Shown: positions 36,007 to 48,600 of the stretch, in pieces
Position numbering within the stretch: the stretch's first letter is position 1
Layout of the letters: every line of letters begins with the position of its first letter
Origin: Diadema setosum
Taxonomy: Eukaryota > Echinodermata > Echinoidea > Diadematoida > Diadematidae
Assembly (NCBI GenBank): GCA_033980235.1
Contig: CM067068.1
Span: 34,511,546 to 34,575,545, forward strand
Direction of reading: 5' to 3'
Length of the DNA stretch: 64,000 nt
Notes under the pieces: model-generated
Database searches by the model: none
The model's input: only the letters and a program-made list of their open reading frames with translations
Told to the model about the DNA's origin: nothing
Position numbers and translations under genes: made by a program

Positions 36007-36644
36007 TAATACTAACTGCGGAATTGCCCATTATGTGTTTCTACCTCAATGGGCTTCACAGTGATGAGAACTACATGTACCATGTACATGTTGCGTACAC
36101 GAAATACAGTTATCTTTCTATGATACCTGTTAAAATAGATTTGAAAAACAACACTGATAACATGTTCAGACAATAATACTCAGAACATAATCTATACTTG
36201 CACCATGAATAAGTAGGTTTTTAGGAGATTCTTGAAAGAAGTGACGGAATAGGCCTGGTGGATGTGGAGTTGAAAAGAGTTCCATAACACTGGAGCCAGG
36301 GTGGAGATAGCCCATTGCCCATAGTACTGTACGTGTAGTAATACATACAGTGTACAGTGTTTACCAGGCATCGCAAACTGATTTTCCAGTACAATGTAAG
36401 TCGAAACATCATTTTTAAGTCTAAAATGATGTTTAGTTCTGACATGGCTGATTTTGAGTGTTTGCTTTTACAGTACCTCTTAAACTTAAGCATGAAATGA
36501 CCCTATAGATATTATGTTTATACTGTGTACAGCAGTATACATATTAATTTTTATTCTTTTTTATGGGCTTTCATCACTTTCTTATGTTGAGATGCATAGA
36601 GTACACTGTATAACTCATGCATTTATAAAGCATAATGGAGTATG

Positions 36645-37002
36645 CTTAAAGGTCCAGTTTACCTTTGGGAGCAGTGATTTCAAAAATTTTCAAGATATCA
36701 TATTTGATGCATATGTGTAGGTCTGTTGTATCATAAAACATCCTACCATATAAAATATTTGCAATAAAACCTAAAATATAAGGAGATATCAGGGTTTTTC
36801 TCAATAAACCGTAACTGTATACGGTTTAGTCTGGAAAATTTTTTATTATAACTATTGTTCACATTTTGTGTATTTAACAACACTTAACATCGATTATACG
36901 GATTCAAATTTTGACAGTGGTTGTTTCTATCCCTAACTCACATTTTAGAACTATTTTATAGCACTAATGCTTTCATCTGCAAATGGTAAATTATGCCTTT
37001 AA
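36645..37002. repeat. TTAA-flanked repeat H, copy 1
   Basis: CTTAAAGGTCCAGTTTACCT at the left, ATTATGCCTTTAA at the right. Internal CGTAACTGTATACGGTTTA dyad. Second copy at 37611-37985. Confidence 0.82.
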
Positions 37003-37610
37003 ATAAGTACTGATATGTTGAATTAATCATGAATGGAATGCATATTGAGTATACAGCTGTATTTCAGATTTCATGACAAAATCTAATCCCTCATAAAAGC
37101 AGTCGGTGGATGCTGTAGTCTAGAGTCACCTCCACTTTTTGTCCTACAATATGTGATGAATCAGTACGATTTTGAAGACCCCCATTCATCTCCAAAAAGT
37201 CTTGTCTATTCCTTGATGTTGGACTTTGATTATGATGTCAATGGGTGAGAATATCTGACCACATATTTTGACATGTTCTAAAATATTTTTGGTGATTTTC
37301 TTTTGTTGGTTTTGTGATTTTTAAGGTTTATTTTTTTTTGTTTTCTTGTTTTTAAGGTTGCATTAAATTATTAGTATCTAGCTGTCATTCCTCCTTTATC
37401 CTGCACATAAAGGTTTCCATTAATTTTCCCAAATACTAGTTGGTAATTGTAACTTTACTAGACACACACAGCAAAATTCTAGTTAAATACTTTCTCAATA
37501 ATTTAGCAAAAGGACAGACCAGGGAATTTGTATTTAGAGGACTGGAGTGGCTTGCAAGATTTGTGACTTTTAAGATGTGTGACTTTGCCACTTGAGGTAC
37601 ATTGTAGAGG

Positions 37611-37985
37611 CTTAAAGGTCCAGTTACCTTTGGGAGCAGTGATTTAAAGAATGTTCAAGATATCACATTTGATGCATATATGTGTAGGTCTTTTGTATCA
37701 CAAATCATCCTGCGATATAAAATTTCGCAATAAAGCCTAAAATATGTACATTATGTAAGGAGATATTAACCGGCATTTTTTTCAATAAACCATATTAACT
37801 GTATACGGTTTAGCCTGGAAACATTTTTTGTTGTTGTCTATTTAACAATACTTAACATCGATTAGACGGATTTAGATTTTAACAGTGGTTGTTTCTATCC
37901 CTACATTTTGGAACTCTCATTTTAGAACTATCTCAAAGCACTAATGCTGGTTTTTTGTTTCATCTGCAAATGGTAGATTATTATT
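37611..37985. repeat. TTAA-flanked repeat H, copy 2
   Basis: Same order of blocks as 36645-37002. The right end runs into an ATT microsatellite, so its terminus is lost. Confidence 0.8.
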
Positions 37986-38002
37986 ATTATTATTATTTAT
38001 AA

Positions 38003-38097
38003 TTAACCCATTGAGGGTGAGTCCTAAGTATACTCGGGCAGGTGTCTATGGGAAATATGTGTGTTGTAGCAAAATCAGTCCGTCCTCAATGGGTTAA
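38003..38097. repeat. Double-hairpin element C, copy 1
   Basis: TTAACCCATTGAGG...CCTCAATGGGTTAA stem, about 95 bp. The internal palindrome is degraded in the left half (CCTAAGTATACTCGGG). Confidence 0.88.
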
Positions 38098-39370
38098 AGA
38101 CCACTGAACCTTTGCTTGTTTGTAAATAATGTTTAGATAAGTCCTTTGCAGTTTCTCACTTACGGAAATGCTTAAATATAATTCCTTTTCATCATGCACT
38201 GTCATCTACTGATAGACTGCACACCATTAACAGTTAAGATGAAAATGTATTGACATACTTGAACTCTTTCATTTTGCCACCTTACTTGCGATAGAAGCCT
38301 TGAATTAGAGAGATACAATGTAGAGAGAGACAGAGAGAGAGTTTAAGGAAGGAAAAATCACACAATGTAGATTGTCTTCAAGATATTTCCTAGCAAGCAA
38401 TATAAGATTTGCAAGTCTTAGTAGGAAAGGGAGTTTCCTTTTTGATATGACAAAATGTGACTTGTGATGGTGTTCACTTCACATGAAATATTGTTAGAGA
38501 CTCCTAGTGCTTATGCATTATTCATTCATGTTTTGTCAGTCATTTCTTCACCTAATACCTCACCTCACTGAATTACTGCAGAAGACAGGTCAGGTGACAA
38601 GTAATGTTTGCAAAGTTTCCACTAGTATGAAGTTACACCTGTGATATCAACCAAAATTTCAATTTTCGCGACTGGGATCACCACATCTGTGTGTAGAACA
38701 CATCACACAAATGAGTTCTACCTTTGTGCAGAGAATATTTCCCAAATACTCTTAGATATTGGCCTTTTTTTTAAATTTTGCTCTCTCTTTTTTGTTTTTA
38801 TACATACTATTTATTGTTGCTGGTTTTAGATGTTGTTGAGGACAATACAATTGTCATATGGTATGCTGATAGATGACATGTAAGCAACCTTAGCAATAGC
38901 GCAAGAAATAAACAGACACTGTATTATGGGAGTATAAATTTCAATGTGTAAGTTCTTGCCCACCAGCAGATTTGTAAGGAAGTGAGGATCTACATGGGAA
39001 TATCAAGGAGAGAACAAGAACTGCTCCTCGTTAATCTTTATGGCCGAGATGATTTGCTATTTTCTTGTACCACGTCAACTTGCATAGCTACAAACTGTGT
39101 TGTTTGCGCTGTGGCCGATTGCAAAAGTGGTTACGTTGTCTGTCTATTCACGAACAAACTTAGTTGCAAGCATTACAACCTAGGGCGTAGTTCCCTCTCT
39201 CAGGCAAGGCATAAACAGAGGGATTTTGGCTCCGGTGTCTTCCTTTTGTGTGAAGTTTCTGCACTAGTTAGGAATTTTTGATGTTGGAGGTGTGAAGAAA
39301 ATCAAGGAAGAAGAAGAAATGCCACCAACTCCCACTCAGTCTCAGAAGCCTGTCTTCTCTATCTCCGCAG
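38098..39370. other. VAMP7 5' flank; promoter and UTR exons not resolved
   Basis: Gene-poor but less AT-rich near 38980-39290. A 99-codon frame at 38982-39281 shows no family resemblance. The in-frame extension MKKIKEEEEMPP... at 39292-39420 could be 5' UTR or a minor N-terminal extension. Confidence 0.4.
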
Positions 39371-39420
39371 ACCGCCCCACCGAAGGAGTGCCACACCTCG
39401 AGGCTAGGAGAGCAGGCAAC

Positions 39421-39624
39421 ATGCCGATCCTCTACTCCGTGGTTGCCCGCGGCACCACGGTTCTGGCGAACTATGCCTCGTGCCAGGGGAACTTTACCGA
39501 GGTGACGGAGCAGGTCCTGATGAAGATTCCCCCGCAGAATGCCAAGCTGACCTATTCCCATGGAACTTACCTCTTCCATTACATCTGTGAGGAGCGCATC
39601 ATCTATCTCTGCATCACTGATGAT
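39421..39624 (+). CDS. VAMP7: VAMP7 coding exon 1 (longin domain, residues 1-68)
   Basis: The exon encodes residues 1-68 and ends in phase 0 at ...CITDD followed by the donor GTAAGT. Upstream, CTCTATCTCCGCAG at 39357-39370 is a good acceptor, so the exon probably starts at 39371 with 50 bases of 5' UTR. If that acceptor is used, the in-frame ATGs at 39292 and 39319 lie in intron or upstream DNA. The exon is clearly more GC-rich than its surroundings. Confidence 0.96.
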
Positions 39625-42600
39625 GTAAGTAGGATTCCTTTCATTGCAGTCTTGTCTCCTCTACTATCTGGATGTCAATAACATATCCCATCAAGCAGGA
39701 ATATCATTGCATGATGCAAAATGTGGATCTCTCATAAGCCTTCAATCTAAATCAGAAAGTTACTGCAGAGGCTTTGATAGAGAGAAAAAAACAATGTCTC
39801 AAGCATTGTTTTAACATTAACAACAACAACCATATGGCCATTGCTACTTGACTAAATAATATTACTGAAAAATTATCTACAACTTGAGAAGCTAGGAATC
39901 ATTCAAGTTTGGAACAAATTGTAGCATCATGATAAGCCAAATATATTATGGTGCACAAGTGCAGTTTCTTCAAAATTATAGGCACAATGTTTATTGTATG
40001 CAATCATGGACATCATAGTTCAAATTTATGAGCCAGTCACAAAATATTACCCTTTTTTTTTTCTAACCACTAGCAAAGAGCTATAAATGTCACAAATGTT
40101 TGGTCTATCATGCCTGTAGATTGGCAAGTTCATAGGCTTTGGCTGATCAACTAATCTACTTTGTAATGTCAAGACACTGGAATAGGATCATAAATAACAA
40201 AAGTTTCTTATCAAGCTATAGGAATAGAGATACCAGATATATAGTTCTTAGAAGGGCTCAGAATTCATCTTCCACCATTTAGAATTTGCTTGCAATATTA
40301 TCAGAAAGCTCTTCCAAGAAACTTGTTGAGCTGCTGTGATTTGCCAGAGTAGTGAGTTGTTTTTTTAGAGATCAAAAGTGCGAAATTGTGAAAATGGGTG
40401 CATCCAGCTTTTATTCCTGAGGCGTCTTCCCGATCAGTAGTGGGTATGTAGAACACTACTAGTACTTGATGATCGAATCCTGTCCAAGCAGTGGTATTGA
40501 ATTGCATGCAGCTATTAAATGCTCACAGGTGATGGATAAACTGCTATATTAAGTGAGTTAGTGAAATACCGGTTAGTGATTGGCTAAACACAGTCGCGTG
40601 ATGGAGGCACATTGGTTATGTTCGCCCATGGGGCAGAACATTTTTGAAATGTTCTCCCATGGGAAAACATTTTCATGTAACAAATGACAAACGATACCAA
40701 ACGATTGAATGATCATATTTTTTACGCAATCGATAGGAAAAATTTGCCTAACCCATGACTAACCCATATAATATAACAGATGATGACTTTTGTTGTCGGG
40801 AACATGTACCAAACGTTCCACCCTCAGGGTTTGAAATGCTAATTCGGGAGGCTATAAGTCTCTCGACTTTGTCTTTGGACTTATAACCTCCCTCAATAGC
40901 ATTTCAAACCCTTTGGGTGGAACATTCGGTATGTTCCCTCCACCACCAGTCATCATCTATATAATGGCCCTACACTGTATGTATGAGATTGTAATTGATG
41001 TTCCAATCAAATCCATCATGTACATAGCTTTGGTAAGCTCTGAGATTCTAGTACTCCCAACGAAACTTTTTAGCTATTATTTGGCAGTTTCACTGTTAGC
41101 CAACTAAACTTGCATTACTACAGCATTGTTTCACATTGTTAGTGTTATGCATTTTTGTGCAATTAAGAACATAGTTGAAATTGACAAATTGACAGTTCTG
41201 CAGGCAAATGAGACCTTTGTTTTCACTTTAATGTTATTATTATTATTATTATCATAATTTTTATCATCATCATCACCATCATTGTCATTACCATTGTTGA
41301 TAGCATTATTATTCTTGTTATTACCATATAATCATCATCATGAGTATCATTATCATCACTATTGTCATTTGCTATGCTTTCTTCACATTACACAGGATTA
41401 TGAAAGATCGAGGGCCTTTGCTTTCCTGCAGGAAATTAAAAGGAAGTAAGTTTGCCAGACCTGATATACAGTAGTAGATGATTAGTACACTGCTACACTC
41501 GTTTTCCATTCATTGTAAATCTGTTTTGACCCGTTGAGGACGAGTCCCGAGTACAGTATACTCGGGCAGGTGTCTATTGAAAATGTGTGTTGTAGCAAAA
41601 TCAAAACCGTCCTCAGTGGGTTATTTCTACCGTTTGGATATGCTGTTCCCTATCTGGTACAAAGGTTATATTTTCACAAGAACAAGTGGAGATAACTGTG
41701 CTGTTTTGTCATGTGCACGAATATTAAGATATTGACCAAAAATGGATCCTTAGGATTGCTTTCTTGATAATTGATGTTAACACATGCCAGAAATATCCGG
41801 GCCATGATTTTTTTTTTTTCATATTTCCCTCAATGGCTAGTTTATAAGTCAACTAGTACATTTATTCTTTCATTTTCTAAGCTGCTGTGATGCTGTAGTG
41901 TACCATTTAGAATTTTGAAAAGAAGAGAAAAGCAAAGAAATCAAAACTGAGTAGATTTTCATGTGACAAACTTTCAATTTATAGAATCACCCGTCCACAA
42001 AAACATATTTTCATTCTGTGTTAGAAGTATTAATCTCTATGTTGTTTATACTTTTAGATTTACGGCAACTTATGGGTCCAGAGTACACACAGCGCTTCCT
42101 TTTGCAATGAACAGTGAATTTTCAAGAGTCCTAGCAGGACAAATGGTAGGTATATGTATACAGTATGTACACTTTTCATCTATCCTTCCCCTCGCAGCAA
42201 TTTAATCTTTATTAAACGGATGGTACCGCATTGGTGGAGATGAGAATTGGGCTTTTAACTTTTTGCGAGATACCAAGAAAACACTTATGATATAGTACAG
42301 GGCATACCATTTTAAGAGGAATTCAAAGTTTATTTAGAATTTATTTAGAATTTATATAGAATGACTGAAACATCCAAAAACAAAGTAAAACAAAGCAATC
42401 ATTCTTTTTTTTTTAATCACTTTTTTTTTATATCTCGGCCAATTCAAAACCAATTTTCGTCAAATAAACGTTGAATTCCTCATAGAATTACATGCTCTTT
42501 AATATTTTATAGGAGGTTTCTCATTATCTCACCAAAAAATGTTAGAAACCTGAAATTAGGTCTCAACCAAAACTGTACGATCCCTTTAAGGTATATAACA

Positions 42601-45600
42601 TAGATCCGTTTTTAGACAACCAAAGTATACAATTCTATGAGTTTTCTTCTGATATCTGTTGATGAGTGTATCTTATATTGAAAGTTTTTATTTCTCCAAT
42701 GGCCAGCTCAACGTAGTTTTATTTTCTTTGTAAACATGTATATAAATTTGTTAGCAACAAATATGAGTTACAGGCATTAGGGTGAAGTTTAAACTGCATT
42801 AATTTTGCTAATAATTGGTCTTATTGCACTACAGGCTGTATAATCTATGATGTACACCTGAAGAGAGCACATTTGTAAACAAAATGAAATCCAAATACAC
42901 AGGAAGTAGTGTAGAAATATAGATGGCTGTTCTAGCTCTGAATGTGTGTTGATGATACATGCACACATTGGCTTTGGTGTTAATGTGGCTGTGTTATCTC
43001 TCATTCACCTTTAGCACTAGCGTATCAGATATTTGTGTTTGCCCATAGGGATTGTGTGATAGAGTACAAAAAATTATGTTTGCATTTTTGTATTCATTCA
43101 TACATGTACATGTTTTTTTTTTTTTTAAACTTCTTTGTCAGAATTTTGCAACTTTACAGTGTGTTTGAAGTATATAAATCTGTAGATTATCATTGCACAG
43201 TCACATTGCTTTTATTATGTTATGTTCTTAACCTGTTCAAGACGAGTCCCGAGTCCCGAGTCTATGGGAAATGCGTGTTGTAGCAAATATTGTAAGACAC
43301 TATGGGTTGCAAAACAAAAGGAGTCACTTTTAGCAAACGATCCATAACAAAGTAGATCCTTTAGATTCACAACCAATGTGAAGTGGGACGTTAGCATTCA
43401 GATAGAATTTGACCCCACATAGTATAGTGCAAATACATGTACCAAGCACTGTACAACTAGGTTAAGATTCTCAGATACACAGTGTACACCCAGTATTATT
43501 TCAAAGACATGATGTAGTCCAGCTTATCATTGGGAACTGCTTTGAAAGACCCTTTCATGATTTTATTTGTGGTTGTCTAATTCCATTCCATTGTTGTATT
43601 AATTCCCCTCCATTGTTGTATATTTCACTCTGCTGTTAAAGATTGTATTGCGTATCTTGTTTTGTTTTCATGGCCATGCATCACAAAGTCCACAAAAAGT
43701 CACATGGTGTGGTTTTCCAGTATGTCTTTAAATAGAAATCCTGGGTCAACTCAACTGAGTTTTGGTTTGGGTTATTTTCTAACAGAGTTTATGACCCTTC
43801 TTCACCTCAAATTCAAAGTTTTGAACCAGGGGATTAAGTATGATTTTTCATCTTTTGTTCAGACCTGTAATATTTTATTGGTTTTCAGTTTCACATTGTT
43901 TTTCTCCAATTGCCACCCATGACTTTATAAAAAGTGTGCATGAAACTGAAAAGAAATTTTAAAACAGCCAGAAGTTGCTCTATCATATAACTTTGACCTT
44001 TAATCCTTGATAGAATGTTATTAAACCTGTTGAGGACGAGCCCCGAGTATACTAGGGCAGGTGTCTAGATGGGAAATGCGTGTTGTAGTAAAATCAAACC
44101 ATCCTCAACAGGTTCATGTATATATCAGGATACAACAACTAATCCAATCACAGTGGTGTTTATAAAGTTCCAAGCACAGTGCTGTAAAATTTGTTTCGGT
44201 GGCCTTAGAATAGATAATCCTCAGCTCTAAAGCTCTGTATATTTGAAAGATAACTTTGCCACACATGGCATTTCTAATCTTCCTCCTCCTTCTCCTCCTT
44301 CCATTTCTTCCTCTTCTTCTTCTTCTTTCCAAATTTTACCTCTGAAAGTCCACACAATATTTTTGCCGGTTTTAATGATGCATGGTCACACCCTATATTT
44401 GTTTTCATTTTAAAATTTGAACTGAATCCAACTTTGAATTAACATGCAAAGATCACAGCTGAGGTACTCTTGTTGGCTGCCACAGGATTACCTGCTACAA
44501 ATTGTATGAAGAGCCATGATAAAACACAAAGTAAAGCAATATCATAATCTTGCTGTTCTGTGTTGCATATCAAGACAGACAGGAAACAACTGATGTAGAC
44601 TTGATACAGCTCATTAATGCATAGAACATACATTGTATCTGGTGAAGTACTAATAGACTAGTACAGAATTAGAAAATAGATGTAAGATTTCTTGCATTGA
44701 TGCGTAGTTATCTATTCAACCTTTCCATGATGTACTGATAATTGACACTATCTGCCTGGCATTCACTGCACTTGCTGATTTGGAGTAGTAAAAGTGATGG
44801 GTAATACAAAAAAAAAAAAAGAAAAGAAAAGAAAGAAAGAATGAAAAAGGATAGTTTTTTTTTTTTTTAAGAAGTAACAAACTTAAAAAAAAAACAATTT
44901 TGCAATTTTAAGATGGCTGACACCATTCACTGTTTATAAGAAGTAGAAACAAAATATAGCTGACAAAAATATGAACAGTATGTATAAAGAATCATAAAAT
45001 ATGACAGTCTCATATGTGGCATGAATTTAGCTGTGAGGAAGAAGTAACATCCTGAAAAATGCTATTCCAATACAATGAATCCATATGATTTGTCTTGTCT
45101 CTAAGTAGAGGCTAGTGTGCTTAAAGGGGAAGGCTAGTAACTGATCAGTGGGAATCAGTGGAAATGCTGGGAGATGATTGTTCCAATCCTTATGGGATTC
45201 ATTCAAGAGTTCATTGTATATCTATTGTTGTGTGAAAATGATTTGCTTCAGAATGGTCTCATATTCAAGTAATGTGCAGTTTAATGCTTCCAGGTTAGCG
45301 TCCCTGGTCAGTGACGGAGCATTAATCTGCACATTACTTAAATATGAGACCGTTCTGAAGCAAATCATTTTCACACAACAATAGATATACAATGAACTCT
45401 AGAATGAATCCCATAAGGATTGGAACAATCATCTATCAGCATTTTCACTGATTCCCACTGATCAGTTACTAGCCTTCCCCTTTAAAGCTGTAGCAAGTGA
45501 CTTTGATATTGGTGAATTTTGAATGCCTTTTTCTCTTTGGTAGTGTCTTATGGCTCACACACAATCATGTACAACAATATTTTTGTCATCTGATGGTTTC

Positions 45601-48600
45601 CGCAGCCTTAACCCTATTCTAACTGGGCTATTTGAGACCAAGTTTTTACTGGGGGGGGGGGGGGGGGGGGGTCAATTTGACCCCCCCTTCAGATCTCGGC
45701 CGCCGATCGCGCGATCGCCTCAAAATTTTGCCTGAACATAGAGCCGGATGTCAACTACAAGATTACATGGTCATACAATAGAAAAATTTTGATTTCATAT
45801 TTTTTAATAAATTAATTATGCAAATTAACGCATGAAATCATATTTTCACCTATAACTCCATCAAAAAGACTGAAGGATTATCAAATTTTTGTGTCAGAGT
45901 TGCTCAAGACACATCAAACAATTTTCTAGTAAAAAAATAGCGCAATCAAAATCATTTTCTTTTGTTTTTCATTGTTTTGTTAATTTCTTATGTATTTTAT
46001 TGTTTTTTCGATCTTTTGTTTTCTATTATTTTTTTGCCAAAATTTGTTGGAGGCACTTTTTCAAGCTTATCTACATTAGAATTGATTTATTTCAATGGTT
46101 AAAAGTTGAAATAATCTAATTTATATCAATTAAACAAAAAAACACAGTTTGCATTGGATTTGCACACGAAATCATGAATTCGAGCGTTTTTCGGGTTGAC
46201 ATCCATATGCAAAACATTGCATAACTTCGGAATGGTGTACCCGGACGTCGCAAATTTGGTCTCAAAATATGCAGGAGACTCAAATGAAAAAAGTCATGAA
46301 ACGACGCGGCAAAATCTTTGCGCGTTGCGGAATCATGGCGCGAAACGTCGAGGGGGGGGGGTCAATTTGACCCCCCCCCCAGTTAGAATAGGGTTAAAAA
46401 GAACAAGCACACAAATGTCATTACAAGATTTACACACAAGTTAATGGCAAACCTTATTTTCTCTCTCCAACCCTCTCCCCAACCAATGAATGTATTTGTC
46501 CACAGAGGTACTTTGCCCAGCCAATGTCCAGCCATACAAGGTTATCTGAAGTTCAGAATGATCTGGATGAACTCAACCAGATTATGGTCAAAAACATTGG
46601 TGAGCATGAACTTTTTTCTGCTTCATTTTATGGTGCATTAGTTCATTTCAGTATAAATATTTAATTATTCAGTCATTGAATAATACTGCACACCTTTGAG
46701 CACTATAGTCTTACTGAGACCCTATGGTATAACAACCAGCAAAGAAGGTGTGTTAACTACAATGAGAACATATACCTCGTCTCTGTGCTGAGAAGGAAAG
46801 ATCGTTTTCATCAAAGAAATGGAATGCTGACTATACAGTGCAGGAGAGTGAAACAATTCATAATTAGACTCCGTTTGTAGTGCCTCGCTCTCTCTCTTTT
46901 CGTACCCAACATAAAAAACATGAACAATGTTTTTGATTCAAATTCATGAAATTCTTCCGTCGAGATGTTTTCATTGCAACTGATTGACAAATTGCCCTAC
47001 ATCGACGTAAATAAGCACTGAATTGATCAGTGTTTTGGTAGTAGCCATGATAAAAAATCATGGGCGTACATACTCGAGCAGGATTCGAACCTACGACCTC
47101 CTACTACAAAAACACTGATCAATTCAGTGGATAAAATGACAGAAGGAACCCATTTTTGCATACAAAGGTTATTCAAAGGACAAGTTTACCTTCATAGATT
47201 GAGTGAATGCAGCAATATTAATAGAACATATCAGCAAGAGTTTGAGGAAAATCAGACAGTCCGTTTATAAGTTATGAACTTTTGAAGTTTCTACTTTACA
47301 TAGTCACTGCTGGATGAGAAGACTACTACAGCTTGTGATGTCACATGTGTACAACGATACAAAGAAAAAGGAAAATTCAAGATATTTCACTTTTCTCGCA
47401 TAATAAAAGAACACTTGACTTCCCTCTTTCAGAAAGCAAGGGAGAATAATATTACCCTTGACATACGTCAGTGACGAGTCGAGGAAATATGCACCTTTTT
47501 CAAAAAGTAAAATGTTGTAAAATCCTCTTTATATTTCCCTTATATCGTTGTACGCATGTGACATCATACACTCTAGTAGTCTTCTCATTCAGCAATGACT
47601 GTGCAGATACTTTAAAAATTCATAACTTTTGAAGGGATTGTCCGATTTTCCCCAAATTTTCACTGATGTGTTCTACAAATATTGCTGCATTCATTCAATC
47701 CACATGTACATGAAGGTGGGCTTGTCTCAGTAGGTGTTAGTAGGTCTCAGTAGGAGCAAGTGCTAGTGATTAGTGATAGATTGTGACTTTTGTCTTGAAT
47801 TCTCTAGGAGAAACTCTTCAGATTGTATTGTGACAGTCATGAATTATGGTATGCTTCTTGAAATGAAATTAATTTGTTTATCATACGGGCTTCAAGCACA
47901 GTGAGCCTTGCTAAACCTGTAACCCGTCTGTGTATATATTTATCTATTTATTTATCTATTATTATTATCATTATTTATTTATTTATTTTTTGCATGGCTA
48001 TTGCGCTCCAAAGAATTGTGTTCTCTGTGATCACATGGTAATTCATAGTTTGATTTAAACGTACAACATGTCTATTAACCCATTGAGGACGAGTCCCGAG
48101 TATACTCGGGCAAGGGTCTATGGGAAACGCGTGTTGTAGCAAAATCAGCCCGTCCTCAATGGGTAAAGACAGAAACTATCGCATGAAATAAAAACAGCCA
48201 AATTTTAAATATTATCATAAAAACTCTGATTTCTTCAGCTATTTCTATTGTAGATGATGTATAGCAATGAACTTTGCCCCAAGATATATGAGAAGCATGC
48301 GAACCCATCATTGCGTAATATCCAAATTCTCCAAATAGCCTCCAACCCTGTATGTTGTGCTCTGTGAAATGTTAGCTTTTGATACATACAATTGTAGTTT
48401 GTGATGTCATCCTCATTGTTTTGCAGAGTCCATGACAAATCGAGGAGAAAGACTAGAGCTTTTGATAGACAAAACGGAGGACTTAGAAACAACGGTAAGT
48501 CCTTGCTTTGTTTCCAGAAACAGTGATATTCTTGCATAAGCACATTGACAAAATGAATGACTGAATGAGTTGAGTAATTAAAAGATGTGGGTTGTTAAAC

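Larger units (their letters stand above)
32713..36029. mobile_element. DNA element with GGGCAATTCC ends, host of two nested insertions
   Basis: Left GGGCAATTCCACAGTTAG and right CTAACTGCGGAATTGCCC are inverted with one mismatch. Flanks ATAA/ATTA may be a decayed 4-bp duplication. It contains repeated TAACGTTACTAA motifs (33082, 34448, 34627) and is interrupted by the solo LTR and the inner element. Confidence 0.72.

Noticed and set aside
39268..39579. 103-codon minus-strand frame
   Set aside because: Antisense shadow of VAMP7 exon 1.
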